64,000 nt of DNA from Ornithodoros turicata (GCF_037126465.1 NC_088201.1:226058016-226122015), one strand, 5' to 3'. Shown: positions 1 to 12,180, counted from the first letter of the stretch. Program-made: numbers and translations. The notes: generated by a model from the sequence alone, not told the origin.

Positions 1-159
1 CTACTCCCATATCGAACTTTGGCATTCATTCAGTGTCTTATGCCGACTCCAAAATGTACAATTGTTCGCCGGTATATCTGAGATTATTGAGCAACTTTTC
101 CCAGTTCAAGCAGGAAGTACCTATCTTTCGAGATGGGTAATGTGTATTACGTAGTTGAG
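1..159 (+). repeat. LINE 3'-end fragment, copy 1
   Basis: This stretch matches the 3' end of the LINE that lies on the minus strand around 41140-41300, and it recurs at 807-918. Shared words include GTACAATTGTTCGCCGGTAT and TTCAAGCAGGAAG, with the same terminal GTATTACGTAGTTGAG. Only the 3' untranslated end is present, cut by the window edge. It carries no coding potential of its own. The family is assigned because the 41-43 kb copy has reverse transcriptase motifs. Confidence 0.75.
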
Positions 160-193
160 TTTTTTTTTTTTTTAATACCGTGTTAGAGCCGCT
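160..193 (-). repeat. antisense SINE tail fused to LINE 3' end
   Basis: A run of about 14 T followed by CCGTGTTAGAGCCGC is the reverse complement of the SINE 3' end (GCGCTAACACGGAAT plus poly-A) seen whole at 40880-41139. The poly-A side abuts the LINE 3' end, so the two are tail to tail. It is truncated at 193. Confidence 0.7.
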
Positions 194-918
194 TTTTGCT
201 TTCGTTCAAGCTGCTGGCCTCCTCGAAAAGCCCTAAACAAAACTTCGACCTGTCACATCAGTTCGGGCTCAGCACGGACAGTGTCCTGTGGCTGCCACGA
301 GGAAACATCCCATGCCATAACCACTTTTCCATCATTTATTGTTCTTGTGCTAAACTGATAGCTCGGACACCTAAAAGAATATTGCGATGGCAAAATGTTG
401 TGATGCGCTTACCGACTTGACCACTACGCTCAGTGTGGAAGCTGCCACCACCTTGCTGATACTGTATAAAGCAGAACACTGCGTGCAGAACACAGATCAT
501 TAATACATCGTTTATATTGTCACACTGTCGATTGGTAGCCTGTGTCATGTTTAGGGTAAAAGTGGACACCGCTGAAGGAAACAAAAGTGGAACAAATGGG
601 CACTCGAAACATTGTACAAGTCATTTTTGTGCCCCCATATTTTTGCAGGAGGCTAATTCCACCGAAATTCGACCTCCAGTGGAACTTGGACATCTACGAT
701 TTCTTGAAAAAAACAACAACAAAAAAACAAGACATATTTGTTGGGACACGCAAAACGGACAGTGCCTTATCGAGCGAAGGTGCTAAAACACACAGCGGTA
801 TGTACCCACAATGTACAATTGTTCGCCGGTATATCTGAGATTATTGAGCAACTTTTCCGAGTTCAAGCAGGAAGTACCTATCTTTCGAGATGGGTAATAT
901 GTATTACGTAGTTGAGTT
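194..918 (+). mobile_element. LINE copy with internal deletion (5' part joined to 3' end)
   Basis: Bases 194-800 match the 5' portion of the minus-strand LINE at about 42430-43090, for example TTCGTTCAAGCTGCTGGCCT and the segment encoding GHLRFLEK. At about 800 the sequence jumps straight to the LINE 3' end (807-918). The whole reverse transcriptase part is missing. The breakpoint follows ACACACAGCGGTAT. No intact protein is encoded, so any mobility would have depended on enzymes in trans. Confidence 0.65.
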
Positions 919-1095
919 TTTTTTTTAATTCCGTGTTAGAGCCGCGAAGCAACTGTGGCTATGAGCGGGTAGAGAGGACAGCAGGAAAGAGTGGGGGACA
1001 AGGGGGTGAGTATGCGTCCTGGGCTGACTTCGCGGGGAACTGTACCGACGTTCGTCTGGAAAGTCTTCGGAAAATCCAGGAATGAACAACAAGGA
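919..1095 (-). mobile_element. tRNA-derived SINE fragment, antisense, tail-to-tail with LINE
   Basis: Read on the minus strand this is the body and tail of the SINE that is complete at 40880-41139. It shares GACTTTCCAGACGAA, the C-rich stretch, CTCATAGCCACAGTTGCTTC and GCTCTAACACGGAATT plus poly-A. The tRNA-like head is missing. It again abuts the LINE 3' end through the poly-A tract. Confidence 0.7.
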
Positions 1096-1097
1096 CA

Positions 1098-2625
1098 CAA
1101 GTGATCGACCCGAGATGTCGGTCGTTTCCGTAATTCTTGCGCGTATTCAACGGGAGATCACTTGTACCGCGATGTCACGATATTGTTTCGCTCTCCTATG
1201 CTCCACCTACAGCATTGAACGCGGAATAGAGGCGTAAAAGCGGACGACGCGTTCACACCGCGATAGTGTTCCATTTTTTGCGAAGCGCGCCGACACCTTC
1301 CGACCTCGCAGCGAATTTCCGGATATTAGATTAGCTGCAAAAAATAAACGGCGCAAAACTCCGAATTCCCGGAATACAATCAACTCCGAAAAGTTCCTTC
1401 CGTATGTGCCAAAAATAAACTCCGAAGGAAAAGCCCGATTCCTCATTGCATCTTGCGTATGCCAGATCCTTTTGAAGTGCGTCTGAAATGGCCGACACCC
1501 GATTCTGGATGCAGTCCTTACTCCCCGCTATTGCTATCACCCAGAAAAAAAAGACAGAAAAAAAAAACAGTAATGCTTGTCACGATACACTGCGTCTCGT
1601 ATAGCAAGTATACCTCCCGTATATCTAATACTAATTGGTATTGTGTACTTACCGTTCCCTTCGCGGCAGAGATGATGTGGTCAGACATTTTCGTTCCGGT
1701 AGTAAGCGAACTGCGGGGAAATGAAAAAAAACAGGCACATGAAGCCTCATTCCAGGAACAGGATCACTCCGAAACATCCCTGATCTTCACTTTCAGAAAG
1801 AAGTGACTCAAACCAAAGGGAGGCTTTGACGCACTTGGGAATGGAAATATCTTAGAGGTGATTACACCTAATTTATGCACTGAAAGAGGAGTGTCGTCTG
1901 AACTCCCTTATTGGTGAAGAGGTGACCTGACTGGATCCCCAGCACGACACTAACTTCTCCCTCGCTCGTAGATGTTGTACGCGTGAATGGTGATTTGTTC
2001 ATTCAACGTGTGAGTTCACTATTTGCGTTGGACGCAATTTACAAGGTGTCGCTTGTACTTCAGCGATGCTTCGGGACGTCTATGTGTTCTTACCACGAGC
2101 TGAAGCACATGCGTTGTACGAATCTGCGTTGTATAAATCTCGCATACAGGAAGGATGTGTTGACTACTGCGCTCCGAAGGTTAAAGGGACACTAAAATGA
2201 ATCTCATACATTGTGAACAGAAAAAAAAAAAGCTGCACAGAGTCAAAGCAGGGGTTTCACTGTACATATATCTGAAACGCTGTGCATGAGTCACACTCTA
2301 GGGAAATGAACTTCACCGCATAAAATGCACCTAGCTAGTCATCATCTCGAATGATACCGTTAAATTCCGTAATTTGTTGTTGAATTTGTTGTCACAAAAA
2401 AGGCGTACGCCTCATGTTTTCAACGAATCAGGATGTATATCGAAATCATTCCAGATAACGGCTGGTTAGGAGCAAGTGATGCGGTGATGTTCATTTTTAA
2501 AAGTGCAGGCGCTTTCACTGCTTAAGGGGCTGATCAAAGAACGAAGTGAAGTAACTCTTTCCCTCGTCTACTGTGTCATCAGACGTCACTCGGGTACAGT
2601 TAAACGGCATAAAAGAGCGCCGTAC
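1098..2625 (+). repeat. 1.5 kb dispersed repeat, copy A
   Basis: The segment aligns along its length with the reverse complement of 22395-24125. Landmarks are CCGTAATTCTTG, GATCACTTGTACCGCGA, a tract translating as HCVSYSKYTS, TGGTCAGACATTTTCGTTCCGG, GTTGTACGAATCTGCGTTGTA, AGTCAAAGC, CACAAAAAAGGCGTAC and the end near CGGGTACAG...GCGCCGT. No transposase-like protein is visible. Its ORFs (for example 1453-1806) are short and not obviously conserved as proteins. It may be a non-autonomous DNA element or a fragment of a longer one. I cannot assign a family. Confidence 0.65.
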
Positions 2626-4264
2626 TGTATGGGGGTCACGTGAGCAGTCACATGGTAGACAGTAGCACTCCAGAATGCAATGCGAAGGCGGCTACTCTCG
2701 TGACGATGGGAAACGGTCGGAAGAGCATATCCTGTATTTCCTTCCTCCATGATATTTCCCGATCTCGATTTCTCCAAATAAGAAAAATCATGGAAAATGC
2801 TGGACTGATTCGTAAGACGGCACGCCGTGTTTAAGAACTACATGCAGAACTAAATGTTTTTTTTTCTATTTTTATTTTTTCTCTTTACAACGAATACACC
2901 AATCCGGACAATTCTCAAGCGCAACAACGCGGACATGCGGCGCCAGCTATGAGGGAAATTTCAAGAAGCGTGTGTCTGAAACAAGCGGCGTCGAGCAAAA
3001 AATGTCGCGTCTAGTCCCGTGTCTCAATCTTGCCCCACGTTACCCTTTATTGGATTGGCAACTCGCACGGAACACAGGGGTGACACAAATCCGCCATTGT
3101 ATGAACTACCACCAAGCGGGTGTTTTTGGCAAAACTGCCATCTTGACCTGGTCGCACTCGTAGACAGAGTCATTTTGAGGTCATGTGACTTGGCTCAGTG
3201 GGTCTCAACGCGCGGTCGTCGTCGCGTCTTTGGAAGTCATCAACAGTACGAGGCCTTATGTGCAAAACTACGCATCTTACTGCAAGATTATAGGACAAAA
3301 ATAATTACAGTGATCGAAAGACATCCAAGACGTCGGGCAAGAGCAACGACCACATTGTTTACAAACGAGTTAGCCGCCGATCGTGGGCGCCGCCATCTTT
3401 AAGGTCACGTGTGCATTGATGTTTGCTGTGACGTGCGACCAGGCTCTGTCCAGGATGCATTCCGTTCGCCGAGCAAGCTTTCGTCTACGGATCAATATTT
3501 TGGATGCCTTGGCATGGAACCTTCAGCATCAGTATCACTTCTGGTCAAACGCGCATCGGTCTCTGTTAAGAGGCCATACCAGTCGCGGAGCAACTCCGAC
3601 TCACGATTTTCCCGATTCTAGATGGCGCCACACTCGCCGTCCTTATCACGCCGTTCGCCTCCGACTCCCGAAATAATCCCCATTGTGCATGGTTGACCTC
3701 GCGAGTATAAGGTGGCCCGCGCCATCTATGCTGTTTGTCTGGAGGTAAAGTTTCGGACTTTGATACGAAAGGTCCGCAGTTCGATTCCAGACATTCACGT
3801 CTTTTTGCTTGTCTCCCATTGCTATATGAATACTTTATTTTTATTTTGTTGTTATTTATTTATGCTACAATTATTGTTTTCGCAAGTTACTGGCACCGGC
3901 ACTGACTGATTATGGAATTTTTAGTTGCTCTTCGTTTTGTTTTATCACACATCACAACGAACGTGATGTGACACGGGGGCTCACGGGGGCTTCGTCACCT
4001 AGAGATGTCCGACAAAAATATATAATTCTTCAAGTAAACCCTGAAGCCACGCAGGCATGATCTTACGTGGAAGCAACCTGCTGTGGCTTTTGTCGAGAGA
4101 TAGATGTGACGTCACCGAAAGAGCGAAGAAGAGAAAAGGTTACGTTTTTTAAAGAGTGCAGAGGCACTCTCTGTTATGTAGAAGGTGTTGTACAGACATC
4201 ATCCTTTACCTTCCTGTTTGTGCTTCTTCTCCCATTCTTCCTTCCTCCTCCTTTCTTTTCTGAA
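2626..4264. other. no gene recognised
   Basis: Several ORFs of 60-127 codons are open here (longest 3019-3402 plus), but none shows a known motif, and compositionally they look like chance frames in GC-rich intergenic DNA. A GTTCGATTCC word at about 3780 resembles a Pol III B box, but no tRNA fold can be drawn around it. Confidence 0.5.
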
Positions 4265-4760
4265 AAGATAAATGACAAGTTGTTAACAGACCCAGAAGAA
4301 GTTTTAAATCAATTGAATAATTATTTTCGTGACATGGTGAACTACGTGCCATTATTAAATAGCCCTATTCAAACAGTCCCGCTGCCTCAGTCAAATTCAA
4401 AATATTTTTTTCCTCGACCTGACTCCACCTGGTGAGGTTCTATCAGATATCAAGTATATTAAATCCTCCAGAATCCTTTGGACACGATGTGATATTCACA
4501 AGGTTTCTTAAGCGGTTCGGGCATTTGCTCGCTAAGCCATTGACGGAGATATCAAATGACATATTTTCTCACAGTGTTTTTCCCGACACAGTTAATCTTG
4601 CTATGGTGTTCCTTATCTATAAAAAAGGAAGTAGGACTGCAGTTGGGAATTATCGTCCTATATCGATACTTCCTTCTATTCGAAAAGTGTTCGATAAAGC
4701 AATATTCAGCCGATCAGAAAAATTAGTGAGACGTTACGTTGTACTGGATCAGGGGGCACC
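4265..4760 (+). pseudogene. LINE reverse transcriptase fragment
   Basis: Two adjacent open frames (ending at 4435, then 4432-4760) belong to the same LINE family as 41140-43090. The first contains LLTDPEEVLNQLNNYF, matching LLTDPEEFLNQFDNYF in the 42 kb copy. The second contains the RT fingers motifs VFLIYKKGSRTAVGNYRPIS and a following ILPSIRKVFDKA, typical of non-LTR retrotransposon RT domains. A TAG separates the two. The catalytic YADD region is absent because the copy is cut at about 4760, where BEL/Pao sequence begins. Confidence 0.75.
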
Positions 4761-4764
4761 CAAA

Positions 4765-5275
4765 ATGATGGCCCACACTCATTCGAAACCGAGCTGCCGA
4801 AATACATCGGAATGTAGGCAAAGACCACTGGCAATATATGCTTACAGACGCAAAACCCTCAGATGTTTTAGTTACGGGCATATCTCCCAAGGAGATCTTG
4901 GCCTCAAATCTGTGGTTTAAAGGGCCATCTTGGCCGAAAGACAGACTTAACAACTGGTCTGCCGCAGTTCGTCCCTAAATACCAAGTCACTTCGGAAAAG
5001 ATGAACCGGGTCCCACGGTCTTGCACACGCCCGCTACGCCGTCGGCAGCAAGACTGGACGGTTAAATATACAGAAGCGCAAGAACCGTACATCGATTCAC
5101 AGCGTCTCAGAGGGTCAGATCTCAAGCCCGGTGACGTCGTGCTCCCTGAAGATCCCAACCGGAGCATTCTCCAATGAAATCTGGGTTGTCATCGAAAGCG
5201 CACTTCCAAGTTCAGATGGGAACGTCCGGGCTTGCATTCTGAGAACGTCCAATAACCCATGTAGCACATGGTGGG
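4765..5275 (+). pseudogene. BEL/Pao retrotransposon pol fragment (pre-integrase and integrase C-terminus)
   Basis: One plus-strand frame (about 4810-4977) reads DVLVTGISPKEILASNLWF followed by KGPSWP. This is the conserved NPADL-TRG...LWW-GPSWL block between RNase H and integrase in BEL/Pao polyproteins. After a stop and deleted sequence, about 5115-5270 encodes LKPGDVVL and, in a shifted frame, a segment resembling the integrase C-terminal GKVRVCTLRT block. The catalytic integrase core is missing. The fragment directly abuts the LINE RT fragment on its left. Confidence 0.65.
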
Positions 5276-5279
5276 ATAA

Positions 5280-5440
5280 ATTCTACTAGACCTCTACGGG
5301 GTTAGATGTTTAGTGAATGTCTGCATCAAGGTGTCTACTAGACCTCTACGGTGTGATACATTTAGTAGCCATCTCAATTTGGAAGTCTACTATAGACCTC
5401 CACAGTTTTAGATCTCATTTAGATATGTACTAAAATGGCT
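5280..5440. repeat. degenerate tandem repeat, about 50-57 bp period
   Basis: TCTACTAGACCTCTACGG recurs at about 5282 and 5334 and as TCTACTATAGACCTCCACAG at about 5390. Each is followed by a GATRYATTTAGT-like tract. There are three units with increasing divergence. Confidence 0.6.
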
Positions 5441-8400
5441 CACGGGACACCACCGACGCGTTCCAGGCTAAAAAACTCCCTTTCGCGTCGTATAGCAGCT
5501 CATATGAATTGTGGACCACACTTAAAGACTCCCAATGTCGTGTTTTTTGTTTGTTTTTTTTGCGTGTGTAGGGGGGATATGTAGAGGTAAAATACGCGGA
5601 AAGGTTGTCAGGTTAGTGAGAGCTACGAGGACCTGCTGATCCGCATTCTTTTGCTGAGGCCTGCAGGCAAGGCCGGTGAGAGGGGCGTGGGTGGGGAGTG
5701 AAGCCGAGGATGGGGGTCAGGGCAACGGGGGCAAGAGGGGCAATTCCCCCTCTGGCCCCAGGCTCCCTGGCCCATATAACATGGTCGTTTGAACACAATC
5801 ACGTTTTCTTTCCTTTCGTTTTTTACGTGGTTAGCTTGGTGCGGTGCGTAACGAACATTCCGTTCCTCGTTAATTAAATGGCTGGCTGTCCATGTGAGCA
5901 GTTACAGGTGAGTGGCATGGCCTGCTGTACATTATGCTGACTAAGGATATGTATCTTCTATTATATAATCGCTGACGGAAAGGGCAGCAGGAGTGGCGAC
6001 AGCAAACGCAGTATGAAACAAAAAATCAGGTGCGAGCCTTGGCACCGACAACGGATTGCGTTGCCGAAGCATATAGGGTTACTGAGCCAAAACTGATCCA
6101 ACACAATATAGTTGCGGGCGCATTCGACACCCAGAGCTACAGGAATATCCCACACCTTGAGCACCAGCCCGAACACCTCCGCTCCCGCCCTGCACCGATA
6201 CGCACCCCACCCCTGCCAGCATTGGTTTGCCCCTCCCCCCCCCCTGGAAAAAATCCTAGCGGCGGCCATGGATGGGGCTGGCAGAACCAAGGTCTGTAGT
6301 AATACAAAGAAGTACTGCACTGTGTTATCACGACGGTATCGTGAGGAGGCGGTCCCGGGCATGACACATCCGCAGAGCCTATCATTTGTAATGCATCCCC
6401 ATCTGTATGACCCATCTGTAATGCACACTCAAATACGTGGTCACTGGGACACCGGAGTAGTCACAGTCAAAGAGTGACAGTCAACGTCGAGCCTAGCCCG
6501 TGTCAGGTCAGAAATCGTTGCAGGGCCTCTGCCGCAAAGCGTTAGGCTAGTGGGTTGTTCCATAGCCCTGGAAGAACTTTCAGATACTTTCGTGTGGGGG
6601 TACTATTTCGTATTTGGAATTAACGTTCAAATTGTTCTACTCTGTCTGGCTACTTCTGTCCCCTCGCTATTGCACTGATCCCACGGGTGATTCCCTTTCT
6701 TTCCTTTTTTTTCTGCCAATAAATTCCACTCCCCCCCCCCCCTCCACGGGTGATGGAACCAGAGCAGTGTATGAGCTCGATTTTTTGCAGCCCTCTTCCC
6801 CACCCACCTCCCGCGCATGGGATCTCAGGAAAACCAGTTCCATCATGACCACATAGCTCCAGAAACCATCCGCTTATTTGGAGGAGGAGGTAGCTGAAAG
6901 AAGACAAAACCCACACACATTTGCTGCGTGTTACACGAGCACGTCCACAGCTTTTGATGCACTAGTAGCATCTGAAGGTGGTCAATGAAATAATAGTATG
7001 TGGAGCTGCGCTGCAGATGCAATTAACCTCATCTTAATCATACTCAAACCATCATGTCACTACCTGCTTACAGTACATACAAGGATACACATAAATTGTG
7101 GTTTAACTGCCACAGGATGCTGTGTTAGCAATTCTAAGAGCACAGCAGCCCTGTAAAAAACAGCATACGCTACCATACGCTAAAAAACACCATGCGCTAC
7201 TTATTCATGCCAGATGAGTAATGTGTCATCTCTGTTCATTTCGTACGTTCCCAATCTTTGTCACTTCACCATGTTTTCTAACGTATCCCAGCTTTCACAA
7301 TCTAAAGTACTTAGACTGATATTGTAACGTTGCGCAACTGTGTCCTTTCCACGAAATCACTATATGTTGCAGAGTGAATTACTTGCTTGGTCTACAGGTA
7401 TATCATAGTACCTGCACATTTCTTTTGGTACAAAAACGCCTTTCGTTTATTGCCCACACCCTCCAACGCTTGAACAGCCTTCACCCTAATTTGCCACTAC
7501 AGTAGCTTTTTATTATCAGAGTCTCATGTGACAACACGACACGTTATGATGGTAGTATCGCATGACTAGGGATACGGCTTTAATTTTATCCGATAAGCTC
7601 TGAAAACAGTAATTTTGAAATGAAGTTTTGTACAAAATACTGAGACTATTCTGATCCTCAACGCCAAACTTGCCACGCCAAACGTCATGTATTGGCTTGT
7701 TGTAAAGGGCCATAAAGGGACAGTGATGAGTTTGTACAGCATTATGGCTTTCGGCAATTTGTTCTGCCTTCAGAACATCTATTGAGAGCAGGTCATTGTT
7801 GCACGAGCAAGCGTGAATATCAGAAGTTGTCCAGTGTCCGGTGCTAATATTAAGCACGTACCAAGTTGAGATAATAAAATACAAGTACAGGTCTCAGATT
7901 ACCAATACCAACTTCTAACTTGTCTAGTACATACTTCACTTCAGTGTAATCGGGTATTTTGCTTATTGTGTTGACAACGTGCAATGTCAATATGCACACG
8001 AAGAACTTGCACGCTGCATTACAGAACTGTGGTGCACACGCTCTTTTTTTTTTTTTTTCATTTGCTTCTGATTTATCTGATAAACTTCAGCAATTGCGAC
8101 CGTTTGCCCCGCTTCCTGGAACCTCTGAACAAGTGCATTTTGTAATGTCAGCCACTGTTATGTAACCAAATTATTGTGTTTTGTGTATATCAGGGCACTA
8201 AAGGTAATCTGCAGACTGTTCGAAACGTATCCGTACACACTTAAGTGTTGTGTATACGCCACTACGTACAGACCTCGGTACATGCACTATGTCTTGATGT
8301 TTTTGCAGGGACGCCATGACCACGTCATAATTCGACGACGGTTCATTTCTTTAATAATTAAATTCCAACGTGCCTCATCAACAACTCCACTGGTCACTAT

Positions 8401-9034
8401 GAATACTTCAAGTAAAGCACGTTACGACGCGATTGACGAGGGTTATTTCTCTTATTGCTACAGAGTCAATCGGAGGTGCTTAAACACAGCAAAGCTTTAA
8501 ACTAAATTCGGTTTTTCGCTGTTCGCGTTATGTTTCTCAAAATAATTTGAACGACAATGGCCAATTATGCTATCGCAAACCGGATACACGAAGCAACACC
8601 ACACATCGTCACTTTCACTGAAAACGTTGACTATCCATGGTCTCACGTTCTCAAAAGCAAGACACATAAATGGTCGAAGAACTTTTGCATTCCTTATTGT
8701 CGTCCAAAGAAACCTATAAAACAATTATTAGTTACTATTCACTCATTATGCCGTCCAATAACACGCTCCGAACCTCCGAACTTCCGAACACGTCCAACAA
8801 GCAACAATTTGCCGTACCACACACGTCATGAGTACCTTCACATTCTTTCTTGAGTTCGCCCCGCTGTTCGCCCGTCACTTCAGGCAACGAATATGCCACA
8901 TTTTTCATAGTTCATCTAAGTCTTTCAAGAGAACCATCGCAGCCAGTCCAATGAATGTTCGAGACGACTGGAAAGCGCATGTCAGGTAGAACAATGACCC
9001 GATGAAGTTCCCAGAGCTAGGACTACAAACAAAC
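5441..9034. other. no gene recognised
   Basis: There is no protein motif I can name on either strand. The longest open frame is 7516-7884 minus (122 codons), which I do not recognise and which has no detectable splice or promoter context. Low-complexity tracts include C-runs near 6232 and 6730 and T-runs at 5540 and 8045. ATCTGTAATGCA-type words repeat near 6388-6425. Confidence 0.5.
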
Positions 9035-9345
9035 TTAGCCCAATCCGTTCATCCATTCCATAGCGTGGATGACACTGCACAGGAACCACACGTACCATGT
9101 GCTTGACTCAATATCAACAGCGAACCTCAGAGGGCAGCGTGAGAAGCAGGGCAGATGGTACGGCCATTTAGGCTGTCCTAAACAGCTGAACAAGAGAGAA
9201 ACTGATGTTCTGAGGCTGGAACAACATAGAAGGGACAGATACAAACAAAGCCTCAAATGCCTAAGAAATCAACGATGAAAGATGTGGGTTCGATCGCTAC
9301 AGCTGGCTAACCTTTTCAGTGACTTTCATCTTTCATCCTAAACAG
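9035..9345 (+). repeat. dispersed repeat with Pol III B-box-like word
   Basis: CTGATGTTCTGAGGCTGGAA...CAACATAGAAGGGACA at about 9203-9240 recurs at 40424-40458 (CTGATGTTCTGAGTCTCGAA...). A GTGGGTTCGATCGC word near 9287 resembles a B box. It is probably an old SINE or LINE tail. A 73-codon minus ORF (9035-9256) looks incidental. Confidence 0.5.
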
Positions 9346-9800
9346 CTGCACAGTCGTTCTCTTTTTTTTCTTTGTTAACAATGTTCAATGCAGTGAATGT
9401 AAGCTTCAGTGTAGCAATCCACTCAAATCAAATGTAGTAGAAGTTCTCAAACCAGGCAAAGCAGACCGACACCCTTTACGATTCTGTTCTCGAAAGCTTC
9501 TCTGACGAAGTGGCCGTCCTTCATTAGCACTCTTCTAAACAAGTGTCAGTACGGCTCCCCCCTTCCCTGCCGAGAACGCATTCGAGTAGTTGTGAACAGG
9601 AGACGACCGGACTGTTTCAACACTGGGCTAATAGTGGGCCACACGAGTCCTGACGGGCGATGATGGAATGTCCCAGCGGACAGATGTTCGTGGCCTCACG
9701 CTAGGGTGGTGTCGGTAGAACTGACTGGCAGGAGCTGTGGCGCGCGCTAGCGGATGTACGTCTTCGCCATCGCCCACCAGCCGCCACATCACTCACGCCC

Positions 9801-10980
9801 TCAGACGCGGAGCGGTGTAGAGCTAGCGGTTGATGTCCGCGTCGATACGTGAAGAGGGGGAAGACGGACTACACGTTGAACAGGGACGGCAGGTCTTGTG
9901 TCTTGTGCTGAGTGGGCAGAAGTGGCGGGATGGATGGTGCGGACAAGAGCTGGCCGGGAAGGTTCCGGGGCGGGCCGAAGCGGAGAGCAGAGCAGGCAGG
10001 TAGGCAGAACGTAATGCAGGATGGGGCGACAGAACCGCGACCGGTTCGTGAGCTGTGAGCTCGTAGTGTCGCCAAGGAGAGTGCCGGGGAGGACCATCGC
10101 GAAGCACGGGGAGACCGGGAGTAGAACTCGGTGGCCCCCGTGCGTGTCCCCGGTGGAACGTTCGTCCCGGTGCCTCCTAAGCGCCATTGGATGGCTGCCA
10201 GCACTCTGTATCGAAGCCTGGTGGGAAGGCGAAGCAGGCAGGGTTCTTGGACCGCTAGCGTACCAGATGCAGGTGTAGCGGCCGACAGCGGCGTACCGCG
10301 TCCGGTACAGGAATGTGTAGCTCGGTGCCGCTGGTGAATGCCCGAGGAGGACCGTCGCAAAACGTGAGGCGGAGTGACGCAGTGAGTGTGACCATGGCTC
10401 GTTATAAGTGGTGCGGATGCGCCGTGTTCCCAGGAGCTTAAGGAATTCGGAGAAAAGCTTCGCTTCAAACTGGGCGCCGCGGTCGGTGGTCACTACCGAA
10501 GGTACACCAAAACAAGAAATCCAAGTGGATAGAAAAGTTGCGGCGACGGTGGCGGCGGTGGCGTTAGGCATGGGGGCTGCCTCGGACGAACGGGTGAATC
10601 GGTCAATAGCAGTCAATAGCGGCCCGACTGTGTCCATGTGAACGTGGTCAAAACGGGGGTCGGGCGATAAAAAGCGTCCAAGTGGGGCAGATGTGTGCCT
10701 CGTAACCTTGGACCTCTGGCATGCAGAACAGGAGGAGACCCACGAGCGGATGTCTGAGCGCATCTTCAGTCAGAAGAAACGGGCTGCTACGAACCGTTGA
10801 GTTGGTCGTACTCCGGGGTGAGACATAGGCCCGTGTCAGGTATGGCGACATCTTGGAGGCGCAGGGAAGTGGAGGAGGACCGAAGGGCTTCAAGTTCGGG
10901 ATCATCCGACTGGGCTCGAGCCAGGGCTTCAGACGATAGGACGTCAACAGCCGCGATGCGACTTAAAGCGTCAGCTTAAC
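9801..10980 (-). pseudogene. Gypsy integrase
   Basis: The minus frame 9801-10763 begins in the C-terminal half of the zinc-binding HHCC domain (CSACQRSKVTRH), then shows the first catalytic Asp in HVHMDTVGPL and the second in VVTTDRGAQFE. A gap follows GPLL, where GYSYLLTAIDRFTRW is shortened. The block around the third catalytic Glu is scrambled by frameshifts (a frame in 9869-10468 continues it). The integrase core is recognisable but dead. Confidence 0.8.
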
Positions 10981-11690
10981 CATTCTGCGATGCGGGTACA
11001 TCCTCGATGCGAGAGGTAAATTCGGCCAAGGAAGCTAGATGACGTGTCTCTCGATATTATCTCGTGTCTCGTGTCTTATCTCGTGTCTTATGATCCGTCA
11101 GGATGGTGAAATCGCGGCCCTCCAAGAAATAGCGGAAATGCTTGATACGCGGCAAGGAGCTCTCGGCCGAAGGTACTATATCAGGTTTCGGTGGGCTTGA
11201 GGGCCTTCGTAAAGAAGGCAAGAGGCCACCATTCTGCCCTAACTTTCTGCTGGATCATCGCGCCCACGGCCGTGGCTGAGGCGTCAACCATAAAGGCGGT
11301 GACGGCTCCAGGGGTGGGATGGGCGAGGAACGTTGCAGAGGACTACAGCGATTTCGCGGATCGGAAAGCGTCCAAAGCAGTGTCCGTCCAAACGATGGTG
11401 GGAGACGAGTCCGCGGACTTCGAAGATGGCCTTGAGCGCTTGCCCTCGCGGGAAGAGTGGCCTTGTGGCAGCAGGGCTTGAAGAGGGTGGAGGACGCTCG
11501 CACAGTGAGGAATAAAGCGGCGATAAAAATTGACGAGTCCCAAAAAGCGTCGAAGTTGGCGCACGGACTCCGTTCGGGGGAAGTCGGCGATGGCGGCGAC
11601 TTTCTGGGGAAGTGGCGATACGCCAGCATCGGAGACATGGTGGCCAAGGAATTCCAAAGAGACGCCAGACTCACACTTCGCGACATTCAC
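10980..11690 (-). pseudogene. Gypsy RT connection and RNase H region
   Basis: The minus frame 11343-11690 reads LEFLGHHVSDAGVSPLPQK...FLGLVNFYRRFIP, the universal Gypsy RT thumb/connection. RNase H follows (RHFLEGRDFTILTDHK at about 11090-11140). It is interrupted at about 11045-11095 by a short tandem expansion of TCTCGTGTC/TTATCTCGTGTC, after which HLASLAEFTSRIED resumes. Confidence 0.75.
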
Positions 11691-12180
11691 TATGACGCCA
11701 TGCGCAGCAAGACGCGAAAAGAGTAGCCGAAGGTGTTCCAGATGTTCATGTTCATCAGGGTCCCGACTTGCGACAAGGATATATCATCTATGTACGCGAA
11801 GACAAGTGGGAGGCCTCTGTTCACCGTGTCTAGAAATCGCTGAAACGTCTGCGCAGCGTTACAAAGGCCGAACGTCATGCGGAGGAATTCGAAGAGACCG
11901 AACGGGGTGGTGATGGCCGTCTTCGGAATGTCCTCGGGAGCAACTGTATTTGGTGGTAGGCCTTGGTAAGATCGATCTTTGAAAAAGTCTTCATGCCGTG
12001 GAGGTAGGCCGTAAAATCTTGCAGACGTGGCAGAGGGTATCGATCCGGAACGGTAACTAGGTTCAAAGCGCGATAGTCCCCGCAGGGCCTCCAGTCCCCG
12101 GTCTTTTGGTGGACCATATGAAGAGCCGAGGACCAACTAGCAGGAGAAGGTCGTGCGATGCCGATGTCCAGCATCTGCTG
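11690..12180 (-). pseudogene. Gypsy reverse transcriptase
   Basis: RT motifs lie on the minus strand in three overlapping frames: GIARPS..W.SALHMV.K..GDWRPCGDYRALN (11875-12174), DRYPLPRLQDF, FSKIDLTKAYHQI, then TTPFGLFEFLRMTFGLCNAAQTFQRF and the catalytic LVFAYIDDI (11690-12136 frame). The YIDD catalytic box survives, but at least one frameshift separates the palm motifs, so no full-length RT is encoded. Confidence 0.85.

Noticed and set aside
3712..3800. tRNA gene or tRNA pseudogene around GTTCGATTCC
   Set aside because: GTCTGGA/TCCAGAC could pair, but the T-stem and D-arm cannot be formed.
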